Source: a bacterium
GTDB taxonomy: Bacteria; Patescibacteria; Dojkabacteria; SC72
DNA: 22,206 nt
Direction of reading: 5' to 3'
Assembly (NCBI GenBank): GCA_029553845.1
Contig: JAKPKF010000167.1
Location: forward strand, 1 to 22,206
Below the pieces are notes generated by a model, which was given only the letters and a program-made list of their open reading frames with translations, was not told the origin of the DNA and did no database searches. A program made the position numbers and the translations under genes. Shown here one piece after another: positions 1 to 6,277 of this stretch (position 1 is the first letter of the stretch; each line of letters opens with the position of its first letter).

Positions 1-45
1 ACCGAAATTAAAGACTCATTTCAAGATGGCATTGATGTTTTCTAA
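1..45 (+). CDS. 3' end of an unidentified gene (partial)
   Basis: An open frame enters from the left edge and ends at TAA 43-45, giving a 14-residue C-terminus (TEIKDSFQDGIDVF). The stop overlaps the ribosome binding site of the next gene (AAGGAGG 44-50), the tight packing seen throughout the window, which is the main reason to take this frame as the real one. The product cannot be identified from so few residues. Confidence 0.5.
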   Translation, partial: TEIKDSFQDGIDVF

Positions 46-59
46 GGAGGTAACTTATT

Positions 60-281
60 ATGTTAAAAAAGTTATATTGGTTAATAAGAACTAAACTATT
101 TGATAATAGGGTAGAAAAGCATTACGAATGTCCATTATGTCATTGGGACTCTACAAATGATGATGAAATGAAAAATGCAACAATTTCTGATTATAAAGGT
201 GGCTTTTATAATTGGGAATGCACAGCTCATTGGGTATGTCCAAGATGTGGAGCCCATTTTATTACTGATGAAAGTAATTGA
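60..281 (+). CDS. Small zinc-ribbon-like protein, unknown function
   Basis: A 73-residue protein with two CxxC knuckles, CPLC near residues 24-27 and CPRC near 60-63, spaced as in a zinc ribbon. The N-terminus is basic and hydrophobic and the middle is rich in Asp and Trp. The start is fixed by AAGGAGG at 44-50, nine bases before ATG 60. The gene sits one SD length ahead of the primase, so it is probably co-transcribed with it. Small proteins with paired CxxC motifs are common in phage early regions, where they bind nucleic acid or host proteins. No specific role can be assigned here. Confidence 0.75.
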   Translation: MLKKLYWLIRTKLFDNRVEKHYECPLCHWDSTNDDEMKNATISDYKGGFYNWECTAHWVCPRCGAHFITDESN

Positions 282-289
282 GGTGAAAA

Positions 290-1285
290 ATGTTTTATAT
301 CAATCGAACTCCTATATTAGCAGATGATTTGGAAGTGCTCAATGAACTCAAGCATCAATTAGCAAGGCGTGGGATATTGAGATTTAATGAATTTAAGGTA
401 GGACCGAGGAATATACAGTTTAATTGCCCTATCCATTCCAATGGTCAAGAGAAGAGACCATCATGTGGTATTAGCACGGTTCCAATCAAAGATATCCCGG
501 CAGGAACCGTCCATTGCTTTACCTGCGGATATACCGCAACTCTCGAAGAGATGATTAGTCATTGCTTTGGTAGAGATGATATGGGCAGTTATGGAAGAGA
601 GTGGTTGATTAAACACTTCCTAACGGTATCTATTGAGAATAGGAAAGACATATCCCTTGATGTATCAAGAGGGTCAAAAGTTGAGAAGATGAGTTACATA
701 AGTGAGGAAGAGCTGGACTCATATAGATATTACCATCCCTATATGTATAAGCGGAAACTCACAGATGAGGTCATTGAAAAGTTTGATATCGGATATGATG
801 AGCATTTTGAATTAAAGGATAAGGATGGCAAGGTTAAGCAGGTATTAAGATGCTTGACTTTCCCGGTTAGAGATGAAAAAGGTAATACCCTATTTATAGC
901 AAGGAGAAGTGTTGATATCAAGTTTTTCCATTATCCTGAGGGCGCAATCAAACCAGTTTATGGATTATATGAATTACCAGATGATGCAGATGAGGTCATA
1001 ATATGTGAGTCAATCCTAAATGCTTTAACCTGTTATGTATATGGTAAGCCGGCAGTAGCACTCAATGGTCTTGGAACGGAATATCAATATAAGCAACTCA
1101 AGAGACTGCCGGCAAGGAAATTCATCATTGCTCTTGACCCTGATGAAGCAGGTCAGAGAGCAACCAGGAAATTGAGGAAAGCTCTTCGAGGTTCTAAACT
1201 GGTAACTCAATATGAGATACCGGAAGGAAAAGACCTCAATGATTTGGATGAAAAAGAATTTGAAAACTTGGTGGAAATATTTTGA
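290..1285 (+). CDS. dnaG: DNA primase, CHC2 zinc finger plus TOPRIM (DnaG type)
   Basis: A 331-residue primase that would make RNA primers at the replication fork. The CHC2-type zinc-binding domain is visible as C46-x2-H49 and C76-x2-C79, followed by the usual GY. The TOPRIM fold follows: the catalytic glutamate is in ICES (E240), and the metal-binding DPDEAG motif covers D283 and D285. There is no C-terminal helicase domain, so it is a stand-alone DnaG-like primase, shorter than the roughly 600-residue bacterial enzyme because it lacks the helicase-binding C-terminus. The start is ATG 290 with GAGGTG at 280-285, which overlaps the stop of the preceding gene. No replicative helicase is seen in this window; it would have to be encoded elsewhere or supplied by the host. 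Confidence 0.92.
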   Translation: MFYINRTPILADDLEVLNELKHQLARRGILRFNEFKVGPRNIQFNCPIHSNGQEKRPSCGISTVPIKDIPAGTVHCFTCGYTATLEEMISHCFGRDDMGSYGREWLIKHFLTVSIENRKDISLDVSRGSKVEKMSYISEEELDSYRYYHPYMYKRKLTDEVIEKFDIGYDEHFELKDKDGKVKQVLRCLTFPVRDEKGNTLFIARRSVDIKFFHYPEGAIKPVYGLYELPDDADEVIICESILNALTCYVYGKPAVALNGLGTEYQYKQLKRLPARKFIIALDPDEAGQRATRKLRKALRGSKLVTQYEIPEGKDLNDLDEKEFENLVEIF

Positions 1286-1293
1286 TTTTGGTA

Positions 1294-1322
1294 TTGACTT
1301 ATATATTAATATGTTATATAAT
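1294..1322 (+). promoter_or_regulatory. Class 1 promoter, TTGACT-17-TATAAT
   Basis: The -35 box TTGACT is at 1294-1299 and the -10 box TATAAT at 1317-1322, with a 17-base spacer: a near-perfect sigma-A promoter. The sequence from AATATG through the -10 box to AAGAGA recurs almost unchanged at 13280, 13653 and 22114. Transcription from about 1329 would cover the 79-residue gene, the hammerhead ribozyme and the genes that follow. Confidence 0.88.
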
Positions 1323-1375
1323 ATTATCAAGAGATGAGAAATCACACTCAAAACACTTTTAAGGAGGAAAAGAAA

Positions 1376-1615
1376 ATGACAAATAATGAGATTGTAAAAT
1401 CAGCTGTAATTAAATTATTAAACGGGGCAGCAGAATTTGAACGAGATAATGGTACTTTCCAATTATCATTAGTAATTGACAATTTGACTGAAAAAGTAAG
1501 AGTAGCTAAAGAGTTATCCGACCAAGATGTTCGTGATATAGGGGAGCAAATAGCCATGATTTACTTTGATGATTGTATGGAAAGAATATGCAAAGTAAGT
1601 CCTAAAACAAGATGA
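1376..1615 (+). CDS. Hypothetical small protein (79 aa)
   Basis: The protein begins MTNNEIVKSAV and is predicted to be mostly helical and charged, with no membrane segment or recognisable motif. I chose ATG 1376 because AAGGAGG (1361-1367) lies eight bases upstream. An earlier in-frame ATG at 1334 has no ribosome binding site and falls in the promoter's initial transcribed region. It is the first gene after the promoter at 1294-1322 and is followed directly by the hammerhead ribozyme, so its mRNA would end near 1674 after self-cleavage. I do not recognise the family. Confidence 0.75.
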   Translation: MTNNEIVKSAVIKLLNGAAEFERDNGTFQLSLVIDNLTEKVRVAKELSDQDVRDIGEQIAMIYFDDCMERICKVSPKTR

Positions 1616-1624
1616 TTATAATAA

Positions 1625-1679
1625 TCACCCTGACGAGTCTTTGAAAATTAAGACGAAACCACCAAATGGTGGTTGGTGA
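1625..1679 (+). ncRNA. Hammerhead ribozyme (type I, open at stem I)
   Basis: All conserved parts of a hammerhead core are present in order. Stem I 5' strand UCACC is at 1625-1629, followed by CUGACGA (1630-1636). Stem II GUCUU/AAGAC (1637-1641 with 1650-1654) has the canonical G-C closing pair and an 8-base loop. GAA (1655-1657) is followed by A15.1 at 1658, which pairs with U16.1 at 1673. Stem III is CCACC/GGUGG (1659-1663 with 1668-1672), capped by AAAU. The cleavage triplet is GUU, with H17 = U at 1674, and the stem I 3' strand GGUGA is at 1675-1679. Cleavage is expected between 1674 and 1675, in the spacer between two genes, 43 bases before ATG 1718. Stem I may extend through UUAU 1616-1619 with AUAA 1683-1686 across an internal loop. 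Hammerheads are known from phage genomes; activity here is inferred from the fold. Confidence 0.87.
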
Positions 1680-1717
1680 AGAATAACACCACTAAAAACT
1701 TTGAAAAGGAGAAAAAA

Positions 1718-2425
1718 ATGACAAGATTTATATCCGTAAGAAATGGAAAGGTAGCAGAATTGGTCAGCAGAACAGATGAGCAGGTAGTGCTCAAGATGGA
1801 AGATGGAAAGGAAAAATCAATCAGTCCAGCTACATTGAAGAGATGGTGGAAAGAGATTAAAGAGCCTCAAACAGAAGAAATTACATCGACAGATGAAGTC
1901 GTTGCCGAGGTGGAAGAAATCACTTTAGCGGGGGCAGAAATGGAATATGTAGAGCATGATGCGGCGGTAATTGAGGAAATGACTCAACCAGAGGAAAATG
2001 CAGATGAGCAGACCGAGGCAGACCCAGTGATTGAGGAAGAGGTGGTAGCAAAGGTCGAGAAGAAAGCAAAGAAACCAGCTAAGAAAAAGATTATTGATAA
2101 TCCACATCCACTGAAAAAGGTAATCGAAGATTTGGCAGCAGAGATTGGAACCGAGGTAACCACAGCAACCGTACCTACATTTAAGAGCCTAAAGGTTGAG
2201 GGAAAGAGATATGGAGCATTTACATTTGATGAGGACTCAGTAACATTATGGCTTTACTCTGAAGCAATCGAGGGATTGACTGATTATAGAAAAATCATTC
2301 ATATCCTTGATGCAAGAGTCAAATTCGAGGAAATGAATGATGAAAATGTATCAAAGGTAAAACAATTGGTATTGGCATCATTGGAATTCACCAAAGCTAA
2401 AATGGCAGCTAAGAAAACTAAATAA
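1718..2425 (+). CDS. Charged multidomain protein of unknown function (235 aa)
   Basis: The protein has three parts. A compact N-terminal module of about 48 residues (MTRFISVRNGKVAELV..) has alternating hydrophobic strands like a small beta barrel. A long acidic Glu/Asp/Ala-rich linker spans about residues 50-110. A Lys/Ala/Pro-rich stretch near 115-128 leads into a C-terminal domain of about 100 residues. The acidic-then-basic layout resembles nucleic-acid-associated or chromatin-like proteins, but I recognise no family. ATG 1718 is preceded by AAAAGGAG (about 1704-1711). A TTG at 1673 would extend the frame but lies inside the ribozyme cleavage site, so it is rejected. After ribozyme cleavage its mRNA would begin with a 5'-OH 43 bases upstream. 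Confidence 0.75.
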   Translation: MTRFISVRNGKVAELVSRTDEQVVLKMEDGKEKSISPATLKRWWKEIKEPQTEEITSTDEVVAEVEEITLAGAEMEYVEHDAAVIEEMTQPEENADEQTEADPVIEEEVVAKVEKKAKKPAKKKIIDNPHPLKKVIEDLAAEIGTEVTTATVPTFKSLKVEGKRYGAFTFDEDSVTLWLYSEAIEGLTDYRKIIHILDARVKFEEMNDENVSKVKQLVLASLEFTKAKMAAKKTK

Positions 2426-2448
2426 CTTAGAAAACTAAGGGGGACAAT

Positions 2449-3036
2449 ATGATAACAACACTCAAAACACTTTCAACTCTAATAATTAATGAAACATTGG
2501 AAATGACATTAGAAGAGATAGCTGTAGCTTATAGGGAAGACTTAAACCCTTCCCTATTGGCAGCAGCATTCGCAAAGACCTATAAGTTGATACTCAATAT
2601 TTCAAATCATTATTATGGGTTGACTCAAGATGATATTGCGAGCTTCTCACTTGAGAAATTAGACCAATGCTTACAGACTTACAATGATGATAAGGCAGCA
2701 TTTAGTACTTATTTCTCCATCAATCTCAAGAATAAATTCAGAGAGGAAACTCAATATCTCAATACTCAAAAGAGAAAAGTAATGTTTTATTCTGAGAGCT
2801 ATGATATGATGGTGGAAAATGGATTTGATTTGGAAAGTCCTGAGCAGGTGAGAGAAACGATTGATAATTTAGCATCATATGGATTGACGGAAAAAGAAAT
2901 GATATATTGTGATTTAATACTCAAAGATTTTACAAACGCAGAAATATCTAAATTATTAGGAGTTAGTGCAATGACCCTTAGCAATATGAGAAAAAAATTA
3001 AGGGAAAAATTGATGCCTTTAGCTTTAGAATATTAG
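2449..3036 (+). CDS. Sigma-70-like RNA polymerase sigma factor (ECF-like size)
   Basis: A 195-residue protein with the layout of a small sigma factor. A region 2-like segment near residues 73-102 has the pattern KAAFSTYFSINLKNKFREE, matching the F-x-T/S-Y-x2-x-I-x-N core of sigma region 2. A region 4 helix-turn-helix lies at about 145-188 (GLTEKEM...NAEISKLLGVS...LSNMRKKLREKL). It probably redirects host RNA polymerase to phage promoters. A set of promoters with an unusual -35 (TTTAnn) and an 18-base spacer occurs in this window and is a candidate target. ATG 2449 follows a G-rich ribosome binding site (AGGGGG). An alternative is a sigma-like regulator of late genes elsewhere in the genome. 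Confidence 0.8.
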   Translation: MITTLKTLSTLIINETLEMTLEEIAVAYREDLNPSLLAAAFAKTYKLILNISNHYYGLTQDDIASFSLEKLDQCLQTYNDDKAAFSTYFSINLKNKFREETQYLNTQKRKVMFYSESYDMMVENGFDLESPEQVRETIDNLASYGLTEKEMIYCDLILKDFTNAEISKLLGVSAMTLSNMRKKLREKLMPLALEY

Positions 3037-3053
3037 AGAAAATTCTATATAAT
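3024..3053 (+). promoter_or_regulatory. Class 2 promoter candidate, TTTAGA-18-TATAAT
   Basis: TTTAGA at 3024-3029, an 18-base spacer and TATAAT at 3048-3053, preceded by TTCTA. The same arrangement occurs at 6232, 8293, 14861 and 17037. It lies at the end of the sigma gene and would drive the SSB-polymerase pair. A 6-bp inverted repeat (3053-3058 with 3070-3075) places an AGGAGG ribosome binding site in its loop. Confidence 0.55.
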
Positions 3054-3075
3054 ATTCATAGGAGGGATTTGAATA

Positions 3076-3210
3076 ATGAGGAAGCTAATGCAGAGGTTAT
3101 CAATTTGGCTGTTCCGAAAGTCATTTAATTTATCCAGAGTCAACGCCAATAGGCTGACTAATATAAAAACTCAAAACCAGAAAGGAGAAAAAAATTATGG
3201 CACGTTTTAA
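3076..3210 (+). CDS. Possible 44-aa leader ORF ahead of ssb
   Basis: An ORF of 44 codons starting ATG 3076, with AGGAGG at 3060-3065. The product (MRKLMQRLSIWLFRKSFNLS...) is strongly basic. It ends inside the first codons of the single-strand binding protein gene (TAA 3208-3210, against ATG 3197). It may be a real small basic protein, a translated leader that couples to ssb, or chance. The good ribosome binding site is the only strong evidence, and that site lies in a hairpin loop. Confidence 0.35.
   Translation: MRKLMQRLSIWLFRKSFNLSRVNANRLTNIKTQNQKGEKNYGTF
3138..3159 (+). promoter_or_regulatory. Hairpin in the ssb mRNA leader
   Basis: AGTCA-AC-GCC, loop AATA, GGC-TGACT: a 5-bp outer and 3-bp inner stem with a two-base bulge, 37 bases before the ssb start codon. 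There is no U-run, so it is not a terminator. T4 gene 32 represses its own translation through a structured leader; a similar role here is only inference. Confidence 0.45.
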
Positions 3211-3931
3211 TGCTCATGAAGCAGACAATTATGGAGGTCAAGGCGGAGGAGGATTTTTCTCACTCAAGAATGACAAAGATGTGGCAACAGTAAGATTTAT
3301 GTACAATACGATTGATGATGTGGAGGGGTTTGTGGTACATGAAATCGAGGTAGATGGCAGAAAAAGATATGTAAACTGCTTGAGAGAATACAACCAACCG
3401 GTAGATGATTGCCCGCTATGCGCAGCAAAGCAAAGAGTAATTGCAAAGTTATTCGTACATGTATATGATGAAGAGACTCAAGAGGTAAAGGTTTGGGATA
3501 GAGGAAAGACTTTCTTTAGTAAAATATCAAGTCTTTGTGCAAGATATAACCCATTGGTTTCGACTCCATTTGAGATTGAGAGAAATGGTAAAAAGGGTGA
3601 TACCAATACCACATATGAAACCTATGCTCTTGCAACTGATGATACCACTCTTGAAGATTTGCCAGAGGTACCGGAATTGCTTGGAACCCTTATCCTTGAT
3701 AAGACTTACGAGGAACTGGAATTTTATCTTGATAATGGTTATTTTGAGGAAGATGTAGAAAATGCAGCCCCGCCTCAAAGAAATCCAGGCAGAGATAGAA
3801 GACGGGCAGCTCAGGAACCAGAACCAACGACAAGACGCAGAACACCTGCAAATACAACCCCAGAAAAAGCAACTACCTCACGCCCCGCAGGTAGACGCAG
3901 AACATTTGGAACCGCTGAGGATAAATTCTAA
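3197..3931 (+). CDS. Single-stranded DNA-binding protein, T4 gp32-like
   Basis: A 244-residue protein with the plan of phage gp32-type SSBs. The N-terminus is Gly-rich and basic (residues 1-22). An OB-fold core follows, and in it a zinc-binding segment is suggested by C-L-R-E-Y (about residue 62) and CPLC (about 74-77). The C-terminal third is disordered, rich in Pro, Arg and Thr, and ends with acidic/aromatic residues (GTAEDKF), the kind of tail that recruits partner proteins. It would coat single-stranded DNA at the fork and during recombination. AAAGGAG about 11 bases upstream supports ATG 3197. It lies three bases ahead of the DNA polymerase, which it probably partners. Zinc-coordinating gp32 homologues are widespread in tailed phages. 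Confidence 0.85.
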   Translation: MARFNAHEADNYGGQGGGGFFSLKNDKDVATVRFMYNTIDDVEGFVVHEIEVDGRKRYVNCLREYNQPVDDCPLCAAKQRVIAKLFVHVYDEETQEVKVWDRGKTFFSKISSLCARYNPLVSTPFEIERNGKKGDTNTTYETYALATDDTTLEDLPEVPELLGTLILDKTYEELEFYLDNGYFEEDVENAAPPQRNPGRDRRRAAQEPEPTTRRRTPANTTPEKATTSRPAGRRRTFGTAEDKF

Positions 3932-3934
3932 TAA

Positions 3935-6247
3935 ATGAGCGGATTATTTAATCTCCCGCCGAGGTCAACTAAAGCGGGAGATTCTTTGTTAGCAAAGAAA
4001 GCATCTAAAAAGAACCGAGCCGCAGCGGGGATATCAATAAAAGGTGGCGGGGGACTTTTAGAGAGAATTTCGACCATCAATGCAATGGTCAATAAAGTAC
4101 TTGGAAAATATGAGGATAGATATGAAGTAATCAGAGATGAAGAATCATTTGAAAAATATATAGATGAGGCAATCAAGGTAGGGTATATTGCTATTGATAC
4201 TGAGACCAATAGTCTTGACCCTATCACCTGCACTCTTGCAGGATTATGCTTATATGTACCAGGTAACAAAGCAGTTTACATCCCACTCCATCATATGAGC
4301 TATGTAACCGGGATTGAGATTGAGAACCAGGTATCGGATGAATTTGCAGATAATCAGATGGCAAGAATCAAAGAGGCAGGCGTTAAAGTAATTATGTTCA
4401 ATGCCAAGTTTGATATCAGAGTAATCAAGAATCAACTTGGAACTGAATTGACCGCTTATTGGGATGGTTATTTAGCAGCAAGGTTATTAAATGAAAATGA
4501 GCCAGAAAATAACCTCAAAGCCCTTCATAAGAAATATTGCATGAGAGGTGAGGGAGATGCATTTGGGTTTGACTCATTATTCAAAGGAATTCCATTTACT
4601 CATATTCCAGTAAATACTGGATATCTATATGCAGCAAGGGATGCAGAAATCACATTTGAGTTATTTGAATTCCAAAGACCATTTCTTACCGAGGGTGACC
4701 CGGTTTGTATTGAGAGAGATTTGACTGGACCGGCATTTGTATTTAATCATATAGAAATGCCACTAATCAATATAGTAGCGGAGATGGAAGATACCGGGAT
4801 AGCATTTGATTTTGAATATGCAGAGGCATTGTCAAAGAAATATAATCAAAAGCTTGAAGAAGCGAAAGAGAAATTCTATAGACTCTGTGATGACTTTGGC
4901 AAGGATTTAGATGATTATAGAGAGAGAAAAGGAGCAGCAAATAAACTTGAGTATCCAATAAATATCTCAAGCGCTTCTCAGCTTGCTATAATGCTATATG
5001 ATATCCTCAAGATAAAACCAGTTGATAAAGATAAACCGAGAGGTACCGGAGAGGAAATACTACAAAAAATAGACCATCCGGTGGCAAAAGCAATTTTAGA
5101 ATATCGAGGGATTGCCAAGTTACTCAGCACTTACATTGAGAAAATGCCCGCAATAGCAAATCCAAAGACCAGGCGTATCCATGCATCATTTAATCAGATT
5201 GGAGCAGATACCGGAAGATTTAGCAGTAGTGACCCTAATATGCAGAACATACCATCACATAATAATGAAATAAGAAAGATGTTCAGAGCGTCAGATGGCT
5301 ATGTTTTACTATCTTCTGACTACTCAGCTCAAGAACCAAGAATCACAGCTCATATGAGCAAAGATGAAAAGATGATTCAAGCATATAAGGATGGCAAAGA
5401 CCTATATGTAGAGATTGCATCAATCGCCTATAACTTACCTTATGATGAATGCAAAGAATTTAGGGCAGATGGGACTAAAAACTCAAAAGGTAAAGAGAGA
5501 CGAAACGCAGCAAAGGCAATCGTATTAGGTATTTGTTATGGTAAGGGAATAGCAGCGATTGGAGAAGACCTTGGGGTATCAAAGAAAAAGGCTCAAGAGA
5601 TTTACGACAAGGTTATGGTTTCATTTCCGGGACTCAAACAGTTCATGGAAGATAGTGAGAATATGGCAAGAGATTTGGGATTTGTAACCACGGTTTGGGG
5701 TCGGAAAAGACGATTACCAAATATGCAATTACCTCCATATGAATTTAGTTATATTGATGGAGTGCCAAAAGATTTTGACCCTCTATTTGATGATGAGGAA
5801 GAGTTTGAAGATGGAGTCATGGAAGTAGATGAGGAAACCAAGCAGAGATATCTCAATCAATTAAATAGGACTTACAGTTGGAAAGCAAAAGAGAATATCA
5901 AAGCAAGAGCAAAAGAGCAAGGTATTCTCATTAAAGATAATAGTGGTTATATAGCAGAGGCGACCAGGCAATGCGTCAACAGTCGAATTCAAGGGTCTGC
6001 TGCTGACCAGACTAAATTGGCAATGATTGCTGTAGGCAATGATAAAAAGCTCAAGGATTTAGGGTTTAGGATGTTATTGGCGGTACATGATGAATTGATT
6101 GGAGAATGCCCAAAGGAAAATGCCAAAGAGGTGGCGGAAAGATTTGCTCATCTTATGGTTGAGGCGGCAAAAGATTTATCAGTACCGAGTAAATGTGATG
6201 TCGAGATTACCGAAAGATGGTATGGAGAGCCTTTACAATTAGATTAA
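3935..6247 (+). CDS. polA: DNA polymerase I (family A) with 3'-5' exonuclease
   Basis: A 770-residue replicative family A polymerase with no 5'-3' exonuclease domain. The DEDD exonuclease is shown by Exo I (IAIDTETN, D88 and E90), Exo II in FNAKFD (near residue 160) and Exo III around YAARDAE (near 232). In the polymerase domain, motif A is DYSAQEPR from D462, motif B runs from R523 with K527 to Y535, and motif C is VHDE at 717-720. The position equivalent to E. coli Phe762 is Leu531; this site influences nucleotide discrimination in the family, and Leu occurs in many viral PolA enzymes. An acidic insert lies near residues 615-640. ATG 3935 has only a weak ribosome binding site, and translation is probably coupled to the stop of ssb four bases upstream. 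It is an odd partner for the bacterial-type clamp and clamp loader in the same window. Confidence 0.95.
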   Translation: MSGLFNLPPRSTKAGDSLLAKKASKKNRAAAGISIKGGGGLLERISTINAMVNKVLGKYEDRYEVIRDEESFEKYIDEAIKVGYIAIDTETNSLDPITCTLAGLCLYVPGNKAVYIPLHHMSYVTGIEIENQVSDEFADNQMARIKEAGVKVIMFNAKFDIRVIKNQLGTELTAYWDGYLAARLLNENEPENNLKALHKKYCMRGEGDAFGFDSLFKGIPFTHIPVNTGYLYAARDAEITFELFEFQRPFLTEGDPVCIERDLTGPAFVFNHIEMPLINIVAEMEDTGIAFDFEYAEALSKKYNQKLEEAKEKFYRLCDDFGKDLDDYRERKGAANKLEYPINISSASQLAIMLYDILKIKPVDKDKPRGTGEEILQKIDHPVAKAILEYRGIAKLLSTYIEKMPAIANPKTRRIHASFNQIGADTGRFSSSDPNMQNIPSHNNEIRKMFRASDGYVLLSSDYSAQEPRITAHMSKDEKMIQAYKDGKDLYVEIASIAYNLPYDECKEFRADGTKNSKGKERRNAAKAIVLGICYGKGIAAIGEDLGVSKKKAQEIYDKVMVSFPGLKQFMEDSENMARDLGFVTTVWGRKRRLPNMQLPPYEFSYIDGVPKDFDPLFDDEEEFEDGVMEVDEETKQRYLNQLNRTYSWKAKENIKARAKEQGILIKDNSGYIAEATRQCVNSRIQGSAADQTKLAMIAVGNDKKLKDLGFRMLLAVHDELIGECPKENAKEVAERFAHLMVEAAKDLSVPSKCDVEITERWYGEPLQLD

Positions 6248-6261
6248 AGATACTATATAAT
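6232..6261 (+). promoter_or_regulatory. Class 2 promoter-like element, TTTACA-18-TATAAT
   Basis: TTTACA at 6232-6237, an 18-base spacer and TATAAT at 6256-6261, at the end of the polymerase gene. The start codon downstream is only 16 bases from the -10 box. A transcript starting at the usual distance would therefore begin inside the ribosome binding site (GAGGTG, about 6267-6272) and be nearly leaderless. That makes a normal promoter role doubtful, although the match to its sister elements is good. Confidence 0.45.
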
Positions 6262-6277
6262 AATATGAGGTGATAAA

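Noticed and set aside
1025..1351. Minus-strand open frame of about 108 codons
   Set aside because: It is antisense to the primase catalytic region, has no ribosome binding site and reads as low-complexity Ser/Phe/Ile-rich sequence. The same applies to the other minus-strand frames in the window.
1673..1717. Upstream TTG extension of the 235-aa charged protein
   Set aside because: The TTG spans the hammerhead cleavage site and has no ribosome binding site, while ATG 1718 has AAAAGGAG in front.
3537..3758. Plus-strand 73-codon frame inside the SSB gene
   Set aside because: It lies within a strongly supported gene, has no ribosome binding site and its translation is Leu/Ile-rich nonsense. Unlike the intein-nested ORF it contains no recognisable domain.
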